A stretch of DNA of 64,000 nucleotides, taken from NCBI GenBank assembly GCA_023269675.1, contig JAHFSX010000012.1, positions 62,001 through 126,000 on the forward strand. Reading direction: 5' to 3'. Below are positions 18,601 to 27,993 of this stretch, piece by piece (position 1 is the stretch's first letter; each line of letters starts with the position of its first letter). A program made the translations under genes and the position numbers. The stretch comes from Verrucomicrobiota bacterium. GTDB taxonomy: Bacteria > Verrucomicrobiota > Kiritimatiellia > RFP12 > UBA1067. Under the pieces are notes generated by a model that saw only the letters and a list, made by a program, of their open reading frames with translations, searched no databases and was not told the DNA's origin.

Positions 18601-20973
18601 ATGGCCATGCCCATGTTCTTACGTTCGCGCTGCCTTCCGCTCGGTGTCCTGACGGCGCTTCTCAGCGTCAATCTTCTTGCCGCGACCGCCGTGAAAGTCA
18701 GCTTCACCTTAAACACGACCGACAAATACGGCTCACCGCTTGCACAGAACCGATATTACTATGTCTACCGCCCGGACGGTTTATCCGCGGCCTCGCCCGT
18801 TCCCATGATCCTCGTCATGGAGGCCAGCCCCAGCTCGGGCGCCGCGTCGATGCTTAACGCGAAGGCCGCTCAGGCGGGTTTCGTGGTGGTCTCTTGCTCC
18901 TTTTCGGGCAATTCCACCGGGACGCCCGGAACGGTCTGGGTCAACGACAACCCGCGCATCGCCGGCTTCGAAGACTACGACTACACCACCGAAGTGATCC
19001 GCCGCGTGCGGGCGTCCGATAACTGCGACGACGCGTTTATCACCGGAATCTCGAAGGGCGGTCACCAGTCGTTCGCCTATGCGTGCGAGTGCCCGTCGAT
19101 GATCAAGGCTGCCGGCCCGCTTGACGAGTTCATGAGCCTGACCGCCAACATCCCGTCGGCGCCCGTGCCGATGATCGTGCTCCAGGGCACGGCGGACGCC
19201 AACGTGCCGTACGTCATGGTGAAGGATTCGGTGGATGCGTGGCTTGCGGCCGACGATCTGCTGGGCGCGACGCCCGTCACGACGTACGAGGCGTCGCCGC
19301 TCATGCCGGGCAAGGTCACCCAGACGACGTGGCGGGGCGGCACCCGCGGGACGCAGGTGGCTTATGTCACGATCATCGGCGGCACCCATACGTACCCGAC
19401 GCCCTCCGTGCAGACGGGCTACAACATGGCCGACGGCCTGTGGGCGTTCTTCAGCCAATATCTGACCAGCACCCAGTCGCCTCCAAGAATCGTCTCGCAT
19501 CCGGCAAACAACGTGCAGCCCAGCGGACAGCCCGCGAGCTTTTGGGTGGCCGCCACAGGCCAGGCGCCGCTGAGCTGTCAGTGGCAGAAGAACGGCGCGA
19601 ATGTCCCCAATGCGACCTCGCTCTGGTACACCACGCCGCCGACCTCCCTGGCCGACAGCGGGGCGAACTTCCGTGCCGTCGTCAGCAACAGTTCAGGCAG
19701 TGTCACGAGTTCCGTCGCGGCACTGACGGTGAATGCCGTTGCCTCTGATCCTGTGATCACCGCACATCCCGCCAATGTGACCGTGTTCGCGGGGCAGCCC
19801 GTCGGTTTCTCCGCCACCGCTGCGGGCACGGCACCGTTGCGTTACCAGTGGCTGAAGAACGGGGTCGTCATCCCGGGCGCGGCCTCGTCCACGCTCTCGC
19901 TGCCCACGGCAATCGGCACCGACTGCGGAGCGACGTTCCGCGCCGTGGTTTCGAACAGTGTCGGCAGTGTCACCAGCACAGCCGCGACCCTGACGGTTTG
20001 GCCCGCACCCGGCGCGCCTATCATCCTCACGTACCCGGAGCGGTCACGGGTGCTGAACAGCCAGACGGGCGTGTTCTCGGTCGCCGCCTGGAGCCCGTCG
20101 CCAATGGGGTACACGTGGCAGAAAGGAACCTTCGCCACCGCCGACAGCCTCGTGAATATCGCGGGCGCGAACGGTTCCACATACGCCACACCTCCGGCCA
20201 CGCTCGCCGATCACACGACGCTTTTCCGTTGCGTGGTGACGAACACGTACGGCGCCGCGACAAGCGCGAGCGAAATGCTCTTCGTGACGACAGTCGTCGT
20301 GTCGCCCAAAGACATCACGAGCGACATCAAAGTCTCGGCGCAGATGGGTGTGCCCTTCAGCTACGCCATCAAAGCCACGGGCGGCACCGCACCGCTCGGT
20401 TTCAACGCCAGCCCTTTGCCGAGCGGTCTGACAGTGAACTCGGTTTCGGGTGCCATTTCGGGAACGCCGGCGGCTGCGGGCACCTCGGAAATTCTCATCG
20501 CCGCCACCAACACCGCGGGCAGCATATCCGCAACCTTGGCGCTGACCGTGACGGCAGCCGCGCCGGCGGTTTCATTCAGCCAATGGCTGTCCGGCCATTT
20601 CGGCGCCAGCGCGGGCGTTCAGGCGGTCGCCGGCGATCTGGCCGATCCCGACGGCGACGGCATGCAGAACCTGATCGAATACGCGTTCGGCCGCGATCCG
20701 CTGGCCGCCGGGCCTGCCGACTTCTTTACGGAACACATTCTAGCGGACCCCGGCGACACCTTCGAGTACCTGACCCTGACCGCCGCGAAGAATCACGCAG
20801 CTTCCAATGTTGTTTACTCCGCCCGGGTCTGCGCCGATCTGGCCGCGCCGCATTGGACCAATACCGTCACGGTGCTGCACGACACGCCGGACACCTTCGA
20901 GGTCCGTGACAACACCCGCGTCGCGTCTGCACCCCGCAGGTTCATGCGGATCTATGTGAAGCGGGCCCTCTGA
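18601..20973 (+). CDS. Secreted PHB-depolymerase-like / feruloyl-esterase-like hydrolase with Ig domains
   Basis: The 790-aa protein has a signal peptide (..LGVLTALLSVNLLAATA); an ATG two codons later (18607) is better spaced from AAGGG and may be the true start. The N-terminal ~280 residues are an alpha/beta hydrolase of the LpqC/esterase-PHB depolymerase type: nucleophile Ser151 in GISKGGHQ, Asp199 in GTADANVPY and His263 in GGTHTYP form a plausible triad. Then come Ig-like domains near 295-385, 390-470 and 475-560, a He_PIG-type domain (about 565-650) and a tail starting ADPDGDGMQNLIEYAFGRDP that is common in Verrucomicrobia-type exported proteins. The substrate could be polyester or feruloylated polysaccharide. 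Sequence alone does not decide. Confidence 0.9.
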   Translation: MAMPMFLRSRCLPLGVLTALLSVNLLAATAVKVSFTLNTTDKYGSPLAQNRYYYVYRPDGLSAASPVPMILVMEASPSSGAASMLNAKAAQAGFVVVSCSFSGNSTGTPGTVWVNDNPRIAGFEDYDYTTEVIRRVRASDNCDDAFITGISKGGHQSFAYACECPSMIKAAGPLDEFMSLTANIPSAPVPMIVLQGTADANVPYVMVKDSVDAWLAADDLLGATPVTTYEASPLMPGKVTQTTWRGGTRGTQVAYVTIIGGTHTYPTPSVQTGYNMADGLWAFFSQYLTSTQSPPRIVSHPANNVQPSGQPASFWVAATGQAPLSCQWQKNGANVPNATSLWYTTPPTSLADSGANFRAVVSNSSGSVTSSVAALTVNAVASDPVITAHPANVTVFAGQPVGFSATAAGTAPLRYQWLKNGVVIPGAASSTLSLPTAIGTDCGATFRAVVSNSVGSVTSTAATLTVWPAPGAPIILTYPERSRVLNSQTGVFSVAAWSPSPMGYTWQKGTFATADSLVNIAGANGSTYATPPATLADHTTLFRCVVTNTYGAATSASEMLFVTTVVVSPKDITSDIKVSAQMGVPFSYAIKATGGTAPLGFNASPLPSGLTVNSVSGAISGTPAAAGTSEILIAATNTAGSISATLALTVTAAAPAVSFSQWLSGHFGASAGVQAVAGDLADPDGDGMQNLIEYAFGRDPLAAGPADFFTEHILADPGDTFEYLTLTAAKNHAASNVVYSARVCADLAAPHWTNTVTVLHDTPDTFEVRDNTRVASAPRRFMRIYVKRAL

Positions 20974-21072
20974 GGCGACCAGTGAAGGAATGCGGCACGC
21001 ACGCTTGAACCCCCTGATCAGGTCGGACGGCGCCCCGGATGCCCAGGTGACCCGCTTCTGCGCGCCATGTCT

Positions 21073-21645
21073 TCACCTGCCAGGACGTGTCTTATCCTCT
21101 GCCAGGCCCGCCTCTGCCATGGCCCTTTTGAGGCACTCCGGGCAGTAGCCGTGCGAGAACTGGGTATCGGTATGCTGCCCGATATAGGTTTCAAGCTGTT
21201 GCCAATCGCCCTGCTGGTTGCGGATTTTCTTGCACTGGGCGCAAATCGGCAAAAAGGCTTCAAGCACCTTGATCGCGGAAAGCGACCGGCGTAAGGAATC
21301 CGAGGTCTCACGCTCACGGTCCAAAGTCTGTTTCAGCTTGGCCACCGACACCCCGATCGCAAGAAAGGAGATGAGGCGGATCAGGGTGTTCCAGACCGCA
21401 AAGACGCTGGACGGATACGTGTGTCCGCTCAGGACATCCGCCCCGAACCAGACAACGGCGCTGAAGATGCCGAAAGAAATCGAACCCGCCAGTCCGAGGT
21501 ACCGGGCTGCGACCGCCACGGGCAGGAAATAGAAAACGAAGAACTGGAGTTCGTAGCCCGTCCGCCAGTCGATCAAGCCGAGGACAACCGTAAATGCGGC
21601 TGTCATTATTCCCCAGGTCAACTGATGCGCGCGTTTACTCACCAT
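21073..21645 (-). CDS. Membrane protein with cytosolic CxxC..CxxC signalling tail
   Basis: The ATG at 21645 has an excellent GGGGAGG five bases upstream. The 190-aa protein has an N-terminal four-helix membrane domain (about 10-115), a coiled-coil-like linker (KLKQTLDRERETSDSLRRSL) and a C-terminal zinc-ribbon-like tail with CAQCKKIRNQQGDW, an 'SHGYCPECLKR' end and an intervening YI.QH.. segment. This tail occurs at the ends of many PAS, response-regulator and kinase proteins in delta-proteobacteria and Verrucomicrobia. Here it is attached to a membrane domain with no kinase or PAS domain. It is likely a redox or metal-responsive adaptor, which is inference. Confidence 0.75.
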   Translation of the reverse strand: MVSKRAHQLTWGIMTAAFTVVLGLIDWRTGYELQFFVFYFLPVAVAARYLGLAGSISFGIFSAVVWFGADVLSGHTYPSSVFAVWNTLIRLISFLAIGVSVAKLKQTLDRERETSDSLRRSLSAIKVLEAFLPICAQCKKIRNQQGDWQQLETYIGQHTDTQFSHGYCPECLKRAMAEAGLAEDKTRPGR

Positions 21646-21994
21646 TGCGACCTCCCCATGAATGCCGTCCAGCTTACGCCGCCCTTCCTTCCCGTTCAAG
21701 CCCCAAGCAATTCTCTCGGCCCGTTCCACCCGATGATTTGGATTTCCCTCGGGAGCCCTGCTTCGTACAGGGGGTCGGCTTTGACCGGAGAACCGCTTGT
21801 TGCCTCGCGGAGGGGACGCAATGACCTGTGCGGTAGGTTCATAAAAAAGCGCGCGCATAAAACGAATTGTAAGAAAACCAAGCGTGCGTGCCTATTTCCG
21901 CTTCTTTACGGTTTCTGGCCTGGAAATCTGTTGTGGTTTTCTGCCCACCGTGCGACTCGTTTTGCCCTTCTGTCACCCGGGCCCGTCTGACAAA
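21646..21994. other. Intergenic, nothing supported
   Basis: No ORF here shows a ribosome-binding site or recognisable protein. The minus-strand promoter of the membrane-sensor gene must lie near its start. The rest shows no clear structure apart from the tRNA terminator that follows. Confidence 0.4.
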
Positions 21995-22025
21995 CAAAAA
22001 ACCCCATTTTCATTGGGCTTTTCCA
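21995..22025 (-). terminator. Terminator downstream of tRNA-Pro
   Basis: Read on the minus strand, a short GCCCA/TGGGG hairpin with a seven-base loop is followed by a run of T. It lies about 30 bases past the 3' end of the tRNA, where a factor-independent terminator is expected. Confidence 0.6.
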
Positions 22026-22055
22026 ATAAAAACGAGGTTCATAACGTCTATAAAG

Positions 22056-22132
22056 TGGTCGGGGCGGAGGGATTTGAACCCCCGACATCCAGCTCCCAAA
22101 GCTGGCGCACTACCAGGCTGTGCAACACCCCG
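22056..22132 (-). tRNA. tRNA-Pro (anticodon UGG)
   Basis: The minus strand folds into a standard cloverleaf of 77 bases including an encoded CCA. The acceptor stem CGGGGTG pairs with CGCCCCG (one G-U), the anticodon stem is CCAGC/GCTGG around TTTGGGA, which gives anticodon TGG, and the T arm contains GTTCAAATC. The C1-G72 start pair fits bacterial tRNA-Pro. Confidence 0.97.
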
Positions 22133-22630
22133 AAACGGCCGGAAACAAATCAGGGGCGAGTGTAGGCTAAAACGCGGGCTGGCGCAATGCGAATTTGAAG
22201 CCGTTTTGGCGTAGCCGCCAATGAGCTGGCGGCGGAGGCGGCCACTGGCGGAAGGGTCGGGAGTGCCGCCCGCGTCACGCGCTCGGCACGGGCGCGGACC
22301 ACAGACCTAAACCTGGGCCCGCGTCATATATATATAAGGAAAGCGGCGGTGCGCCGCGCGGATGCGCCTGGCGGCGGAGGCGGTTCGCAAGCGCCCGATC
22401 CATTGTGGTCTTCGGCGACGGCACGTCCCGCCGACGCCGGTGGCGCCAAACCTATATTCCTATTAGCGCGGCGGGGCCTTAGCGGTGCGCAGGCTCCCGT
22501 TATCCATCGAAACTGATATTTTACCCTTGTGTCGAGGGAACCCCTATGGTAAATTGAGCGCGTTTTCTGAAGCCCCATTGAATGCCGGGCGGGTGCCCGT
22601 GAATTCTATGAAGTTTATGTGCTACACGGA
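22133..22630. other. Long non-coding gap with a 16-base direct repeat
   Basis: No supportable gene lies between the tRNA and the promoter at 22631. The sequence CTGGCGGCGGAGGCGG occurs twice, at 22226-22241 and 22368-22383. A small hairpin TTGGCG/CGCCAA sits at 22206-22221. An alternating TA stretch (ATATATATA) lies near 22327-22336. The right end becomes AT-rich towards the next promoter. Confidence 0.4.
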
Positions 22631-22659
22631 TTGACAGTGTAGTATGGTTCTGCTAAAGT
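22631..22659 (+). promoter_or_regulatory. Sigma-70-type promoter for the Cys-rich protein gene
   Basis: A perfect TTGACA -35 box (22631-22636) is followed, after 17 bases, by TAAAGT (22654-22659), four of six matches to the -10 consensus. The expected start point is about 75 bases before the ATG at 22739. Confidence 0.7.
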
Positions 22660-22738
22660 CATACTGTTTTTTGGAATTGCCAGCGATGTTTAGGAGTCGT
22701 TTGGCAATCACAAAAAGAGAAACAACAAAGGAGTACTC

Positions 22739-23428
22739 ATGAAGAAGTTGATGATGTTTGCTGCCGCGATGACGATCGTGGGTGGCGCATTCGCTCAGTG
22801 TGCCGACATCCCTGTCGTCACCAATAACTGCGCGCTGGTCTATGACGTGAAGCTGAGCGTCAAGACGACGGTTCCGAAAGCCATCGCTGGTTCGACGATC
22901 AACGTCCCCTGCGCTGACGAAGAGACCGTTGCGGAAGTCTGCTATCGTACGCCCGGTTCCCTGACCCTCAAGGGTTACCTCCAGGCTTGCGCTTGCGATT
23001 GCGAATCGTTCCTGGCCGCCACGCTGACCCTCTGGGACACGCACGCCAAGGCGTATGTCACGGTTGATTCGTTCGCTTGGGACTTCCTCAACGTCATCGG
23101 TAAGAAGAATACCGAGGCTGAAGGCGCCTGGACGATGGAGATCGCCGGTGGAACGCTTTACGGCGCGGGCTTCGGCAAGTGGGATGGCAAAGCTACTCCC
23201 GCCCGCCTCAGCAGCATGAGCGGCAACTTCGCCGGCTCCGTGTCCGCTCCGCAGTGCGACAGCGAGATCACCTGCGACGCAGCGATCGCTTATCCTTGCG
23301 GCAATTTCGACCAGGGTAGCAGCACCCTCGAGACCGCGGCTTATGGTACTTGGTCGATCAAGTACAACAAGTCGCTCTCGAAGAAGGAAGCGGCTGGCGA
23401 AGAGCTGCCCTTCCCGAACTACCTGTAA
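22739..23428 (+). CDS. Cys-rich secreted protein of unknown family
   Basis: The ATG has AAAGGAG seven bases upstream. MKKLMMFAAAMTIVGGAFA is a signal peptide. The mature ~210-aa protein contains about eleven cysteines, including a dense ACACDC stretch near residue 82 and paired Cys towards the end (CDSEITCDAAIAYPC), with beta-rich Gly/Thr-containing sequence between. I do not recognise the family. A strong promoter, a good ribosome-binding site, frequent common codons and a dedicated terminator suggest high expression as a single-gene unit. The next gene encodes a secreted CxxC thioredoxin-fold protein, so disulfide formation in this protein may be the point of the neighbourhood (inference). 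Confidence 0.85.
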   Translation: MKKLMMFAAAMTIVGGAFAQCADIPVVTNNCALVYDVKLSVKTTVPKAIAGSTINVPCADEETVAEVCYRTPGSLTLKGYLQACACDCESFLAATLTLWDTHAKAYVTVDSFAWDFLNVIGKKNTEAEGAWTMEIAGGTLYGAGFGKWDGKATPARLSSMSGNFAGSVSAPQCDSEITCDAAIAYPCGNFDQGSSTLETAAYGTWSIKYNKSLSKKEAAGEELPFPNYL

Positions 23429-23460
23429 GCCTGTTTCCGAATAGGTTTTAGGACATTCAG

Positions 23461-23493
23461 AAAAGTAGGAAACTCCGGTTTCCTACTTTTTTT
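23461..23493 (+). terminator. Rho-independent terminator after the Cys-rich gene
   Basis: AAAGTAGGAAAC pairs with GTTTCCTACTTT around a short TCCG-type loop and runs straight into seven T. It is a textbook terminator 33 bases after the stop codon. Confidence 0.9.
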
Positions 23494-23553
23494 ATTTGCT
23501 ATCGAGATAATGAACCTCTAACATAGACGATGGACCAATAATAAGGAGATAGA

Positions 23554-26500
23554 ATGAAACGAGTCGGTTTGTTGAGCGGTATAATCCTCCTCTGTGCGTG
23601 TGTCGCGTCGGCCACGGGCGTTTATCCCGCCGCGCCGGATTCGCCGGTGGTGCCCGGCCAGTGGCACAGTAATCTGGCGGCGGCGGAAGCCAAAGCGAAG
23701 GAACTGGGTGCGCCCATGTTGGTCCTGTGGGGCGACCCCGGATGCGCCTATTGCAACGATTTCGACACGGTCTTGACCAATGACGTCTGCGTGAATTATC
23801 TGGCGGGACGCGGGATCGTCATGGTGTATGAGAAGTCCTCTAAGGGGCTCTCGACGGACATCAAAGAGTGGACGGGATACGGCGACTGGCCGCTGTTGCG
23901 CGTCACCTGGTGGAAGGACGGCTGGCTCGCGGCCGACCTGGCCTGGCAAAGACCAAATCCGGAAAAGCATAATTTCACACGGTCGTTCTCGAACTTCAAG
24001 ACAGTCCTGGAAAGCCAGATCGGTTCGTTCATCGCGGACCCTTCGAAGGACAGGTTTGATCCGGCCAATGACGCGGGGGCAAGCGCTCCGGCGTTGGTAT
24101 GGAAAGACCAGTACCAGAGCGAAACGCTGAAGCTGGCCAAGAGCACCACCGCGCCCTACGTTTACACGGATACGAATGATTGGTTCCGGCTCCCGGTCGA
24201 GGCCGGAAAGACGTATTTGATCTCGGTCGCCAATGTGGCCGGCGTGGCTGCGGACGCGCCGACGATTGCGCTTTACGGGGACGCCGAAGGCACGGCGGTG
24301 ATTGGTGCGCCGGTGGCTCTGGCCCAAGGCGACTTCGAGTTTGTGCCGGTCGCCAGCGGAACGGTTTTTGTGAAGGTTTCGCGGAGCACGTTCACGGACG
24401 AGTCGATTCAGTATACGCTGAAGTATAAGCGTCGCGCCGCGGGACAGGTCGAGTTCGTCGCCGGCAGCGTGGCTGTGCCCGAAAAGGCCGCGAGTGTGAC
24501 GCTGACGCTGCGCCGCGTGGGCGGGACGTCCGGACCCGCGAAGGTCACCATCGGCTTCCAAGACAGCCTGAACTCGTCGAATACCGCGACGGCCGGCCAA
24601 GACTTCAACGGTACCCCGAGTGTGTTGACGTGGGCGGACGGCGATGCCGCCAACAAGACGGTGACGGTTCCTCTGCTCAAAACGGTGGCGCTGTGGGAAG
24701 GGGACGAGACGTTCGTTGTGCCTCTGCTGCCCGACGCCCTCATGTCGCCTGAGCTGACGGTCGGAGCGCCCGCGGTGGTCACGCTGCAAGAGGTGGACGC
24801 CTTCAACATTGCGACTCGCAACCCGCAGCCCGCGAGTGGCAGCGTCAAGCTGTCCCGCGACCTGGGCGTCTTCTCCTGGGAGGATGTGATCGGCGTGGAA
24901 GCCGACACAACCGGCAAGCGTTTATATAATGTCTATGCGGGCGCCTCGGCCTCGCTCATGTCGCTCATCGCGGGGAACCTGCCAGCGGCCGAACTCAACA
25001 TGGCAACGAATGCGCTTTTCCAGGCGATTCTGGCGAAGGCGAACGCCAAGCCGACTTACTGGCGCGTGGACTCGGTCTACACGGGTGGCTTGACGCCCAG
25101 CATCACCAAGGGTCCGGCGTGGACGGTGAGCGTTCTTCCGACTGGCTCGCCCGAGTTTGTCGAAGGGACAGACGCTCAGGTCGAGTTGTACGTGGGTGTG
25201 CAGGTCAATAAGGGGCGTCTGGTTTTCGTCAACGGAATGGGTGGCACGCTTTCAGTCGGGCCGGCCGCTAACGGAGGATCCCTGCCGAGCGGTCTGAAGC
25301 TGGAGATCCGGAACGGAAACGAAGTGTGGCTGGCAGGCCTTCCGACGCGCGCGGCCATTGGTTCGGTGTTGGTCCAGATCAGGACCAAGATCGGCCTCGT
25401 GACGTATCCGGGGACTACGGTGCGGCTCAACTACCGGGTGTCCGCGTTGCCCTCCTATGCGGCGGGCGCCTACCAAGGCTGGGTCGGCGACCTGGGCGGC
25501 TCGGGGGTTCTGGGAACGATCAACCTGAGCGTGTCCTCGGCGGGCCGCATGTCTGGCAAGGCGGTCTTCCCGACCGGCGCGGAAGGCTACTCCGGCACGT
25601 ACGCTTTCGCGGCGACCTCTTATCAGGCGCTCAGCAACGATACGGCCTGGATCACCGGCAACCTGACCCGTACCGGCGCGCCCAGCGTGCCGGTGCAGTT
25701 CGGCGTGTCGGTCGTGGACGGCCGCGTGCTCGGCGCGCTGGGAGCGCCGGGCGACCTGACGCCGGTGGCGCTATTCCGCAACAACTGGGGCGCGGCGGGC
25801 ATGCCCGCGTTCGCCAGCCAATTCGCCGGCTATTACACGGCGGCGTTCCCGGTCCTGATGTCGTGGCCGGATGACGCGCCGAAGGGTAGCGGCTATGCGA
25901 CGTTCACGCTGGACGCGCGGGGCGGTTTCAAGATGGCGGGCAAGCTGGCGGACGGCAGCCAGCTGTTGCAGAGCGGCACGCTCTTTGTCGAAACGGACGG
26001 TGCCGGGGCCACGAACGTGTGCGCGTTTCTCTACAGCGCGCCGACCGCTTACAAGGGCGGCCTCTTCGGGGGTGTGGTCTGCTTCGGCGACCTGAACACG
26101 AACGGGGTCAAGGACATCGGCCTGTTCGATAACGCGCCCTTGCAGTGGCGCAACTTGAACCCGCTGGCCGTGCCGGCTTACGATAGCGAGAACCCGGGTT
26201 TTGACGAGACGCTCAGCGTCTCCGGAGGCTGGTACAACAAGCTGGCGAACCTGCAGGCGTTCTACGCGGGCCGGAGCCTGTTTGTGGGCGACCTCTCCGC
26301 GCCGCCGGAGATCAGCTACCTGCTGACGCTCCGGGAGCTGGATGACGCCAACAGAACCGTCACGACGGTCTCGCAGGAGTCGGCGATGGCGACCTCGTGG
26401 CAGTCGGTCACCAACGTCCTTACGGTCACCCCCAAGGCGGACGGCTCGGGCTTCACGTTGCCTGCGGCCGACCTGAAGCTGCTGGGTGTTGATGAGGACG

Positions 26501-26859
26501 GCATGCCGCTTTACAACTACGAGAGCGCGGTCAATCCCAATGGCGTCAAGATGACGTTCAACCGCGCGACCGGACTGCTGAGTGGCTCGTTCAACCCGTA
26601 TTACGATTATGCGACGGTGGACGACATCACCGGCGACACCGAAAAGCTGACGTGGGCGCATACGGCCAAGCTGTGCTCGTACGCGTGCGTGCTGCTGCCC
26701 GAGCGGGTCGCGTCGGGAGATGGCATCGAGGCGGACGGCTACTACCTGTTCGGCAGCTCCTCGACGTACGAGACGCCGACCGGCCTCACGCGGCCCTACA
26801 GCTTCAACTATTCCTTCGATTTCACGCTGGAGTCCGAGATGTTGCCGGAAGAGCAGTGA
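23554..26859 (+). CDS. Secreted thioredoxin-fold protein with PPC, Calx-beta and shared C-terminal module
   Basis: The start has AAGGAGAT upstream. After a signal peptide (about 1-21) comes a thioredoxin-like domain (about 35-160): PMLVLWGDPGCAYCNDF holds the redox pair Cys64/Cys67, and GDWPLLRVTWWKDG supplies the cis-Pro turn. A PPC-like beta domain follows (about 170-290; FRLPVEAGKTYLISV), then a Calx-beta domain (about 295-400; ending LWEGDETFVVPLL), an FN3-like stretch, a He_PIG-like stretch and, from about residue 634 to 1101, a module shared with the proteins at 30190 and 34882. Anchor motifs of the module are RNNWGAAGM, AGYYTAAFPV, MAGKLADG and GGWYNKLANLQAFYAGR. A thioredoxin fold on so large an exported scaffold suggests a cell-surface disulfide role (inference). 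Confidence 0.9.
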   Translation: MKRVGLLSGIILLCACVASATGVYPAAPDSPVVPGQWHSNLAAAEAKAKELGAPMLVLWGDPGCAYCNDFDTVLTNDVCVNYLAGRGIVMVYEKSSKGLSTDIKEWTGYGDWPLLRVTWWKDGWLAADLAWQRPNPEKHNFTRSFSNFKTVLESQIGSFIADPSKDRFDPANDAGASAPALVWKDQYQSETLKLAKSTTAPYVYTDTNDWFRLPVEAGKTYLISVANVAGVAADAPTIALYGDAEGTAVIGAPVALAQGDFEFVPVASGTVFVKVSRSTFTDESIQYTLKYKRRAAGQVEFVAGSVAVPEKAASVTLTLRRVGGTSGPAKVTIGFQDSLNSSNTATAGQDFNGTPSVLTWADGDAANKTVTVPLLKTVALWEGDETFVVPLLPDALMSPELTVGAPAVVTLQEVDAFNIATRNPQPASGSVKLSRDLGVFSWEDVIGVEADTTGKRLYNVYAGASASLMSLIAGNLPAAELNMATNALFQAILAKANAKPTYWRVDSVYTGGLTPSITKGPAWTVSVLPTGSPEFVEGTDAQVELYVGVQVNKGRLVFVNGMGGTLSVGPAANGGSLPSGLKLEIRNGNEVWLAGLPTRAAIGSVLVQIRTKIGLVTYPGTTVRLNYRVSALPSYAAGAYQGWVGDLGGSGVLGTINLSVSSAGRMSGKAVFPTGAEGYSGTYAFAATSYQALSNDTAWITGNLTRTGAPSVPVQFGVSVVDGRVLGALGAPGDLTPVALFRNNWGAAGMPAFASQFAGYYTAAFPVLMSWPDDAPKGSGYATFTLDARGGFKMAGKLADGSQLLQSGTLFVETDGAGATNVCAFLYSAPTAYKGGLFGGVVCFGDLNTNGVKDIGLFDNAPLQWRNLNPLAVPAYDSENPGFDETLSVSGGWYNKLANLQAFYAGRSLFVGDLSAPPEISYLLTLRELDDANRTVTTVSQESAMATSWQSVTNVLTVTPKADGSGFTLPAADLKLLGVDEDGMPLYNYESAVNPNGVKMTFNRATGLLSGSFNPYYDYATVDDITGDTEKLTWAHTAKLCSYACVLLPERVASGDGIEADGYYLFGSSSTYETPTGLTRPYSFNYSFDFTLESEMLPEEQ

Positions 26860-26881
26860 TGTGGTGGCAGGGACGTGACCG

Positions 26882-27991
26882 ATGATGAGCCGTTTGAAAA
26901 GTGTCTGTCTTTGCACCGTCTTGGCTGCAGTGTGTGGATGTGATAAAAAGAGCGATCCCGCCCCTTCAAAGGGGGCGGGATCTTCTGCTGCCCAGGGTAA
27001 GTTCGTCGTGGGAACGGACGCCCGCCCCATCGAAGCGTTGGCTGCGGAGGATGTCATCGTCGCGGTCAACGGCGTCGCGCTCAAGCGCAAAGACTATGAT
27101 GCGTTGCTCCTGAGCATCGAGCAGATGTATCGGGCGTATAATCCCAAACTGCGGATGGCCGATTTGGAGACGCAGCGCCTGAAGCGCGCGAAGACGTTGG
27201 TCAGCGAGTTTATAACGAAGCAGGTGCTTGTCCAGGAAGCCCGGCGGCGGGGGGTGAAGGCGACTCCCGAGGACCGCGCGGGTTTGCAGGAGGTCCTGCA
27301 GAAACTCGCCAAAAAAGAGGGAATGACCGTCGACGAGCTCGCGAAATCGGACAACCCGACCGTGCGGATCGTGCGCGAGGGGGTGGAGGATCAGGCCCTG
27401 ATTCTCGCCTTGCGGCAGGCGGAGTTCGGCGACAGGCTGAAGGTGACCGAGGCTGATCTTCAAGCGGCGCGCGAGCGGATCAAGCGCTACAATGAGATGT
27501 GCGAACAGACGAACGTGATGGTCAAAGCCCGCGCGCAGAGGATCTGCGAGCGCTTGCGCAACGGGGAAGACTTTGCGAAGGTCGCGCAGGAGACCTCGGA
27601 GGTCAAAGGGGATACGAAGGGCGTGTGGGGCACCTTCGTGCGGGGCGAGATCGAAGACGCGCTGGTGCGCAATGCGGCTTTCACGGTGCCGGTCGGCGGG
27701 ATTGCCGGCCCATTCGACACGTCGGACGGGATGATCATCATTAAAGTCCTGGAACGCAGCGGGGTCGATTCTCCGGTTGCCACGGACGGGGCCGCCGTGA
27801 CGCTTGGACGCGTGCTCCTCCTGTTAGGCGAGACGCAGAAGGTTCTGGACGATAAAACATTGCGGAGCGAGTTGGAGCGCGTGCGGTTGCTGAAACTACA
27901 GCGTCCGTGGTTGGCCGAACTGCAAAGCCAAGCGCGTGTGGAATTCCCGCATGGAACAAATTTTTGGAAAAAGGCGAAGAATCGGCAATAA
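26882..27991 (+). CDS. SurA/PrsA-like peptidyl-prolyl isomerase lipoprotein
   Basis: The N-terminus (MMSRLKSVCLCTVLAAVCGCDKKS) carries a lipobox ending in VCGC, so the protein should be lipidated. Residues about 55-200 form a SurA_N-like helical chaperone region (VIVAVNGVALKRKDY; ITKQVLVQEARRRGV). Residues about 215-305 match a parvulin rotamase: RNGEDFAKVAQETSEVKGDTKGVWGTFVRGE and FDTSDGMIIIKVLE. The 369-aa length is normal. It begins 22 bases after the thioredoxin-module gene and is followed two bases later by the next gene, so it belongs to the same transcript. It probably assists folding of the large exported proteins encoded around it. Confidence 0.88.
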   Translation: MMSRLKSVCLCTVLAAVCGCDKKSDPAPSKGAGSSAAQGKFVVGTDARPIEALAAEDVIVAVNGVALKRKDYDALLLSIEQMYRAYNPKLRMADLETQRLKRAKTLVSEFITKQVLVQEARRRGVKATPEDRAGLQEVLQKLAKKEGMTVDELAKSDNPTVRIVREGVEDQALILALRQAEFGDRLKVTEADLQAARERIKRYNEMCEQTNVMVKARAQRICERLRNGEDFAKVAQETSEVKGDTKGVWGTFVRGEIEDALVRNAAFTVPVGGIAGPFDTSDGMIIIKVLERSGVDSPVATDGAAVTLGRVLLLLGETQKVLDDKTLRSELERVRLLKLQRPWLAELQSQARVEFPHGTNFWKKAKNRQ

Positions 27992-27993
27992 GT

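Noticed and set aside
22056..22132. tRNA-Pro as an integration site
   Set aside because: No integrase, phage gene or duplicated tRNA 3' end was found in the neighbouring sequence.
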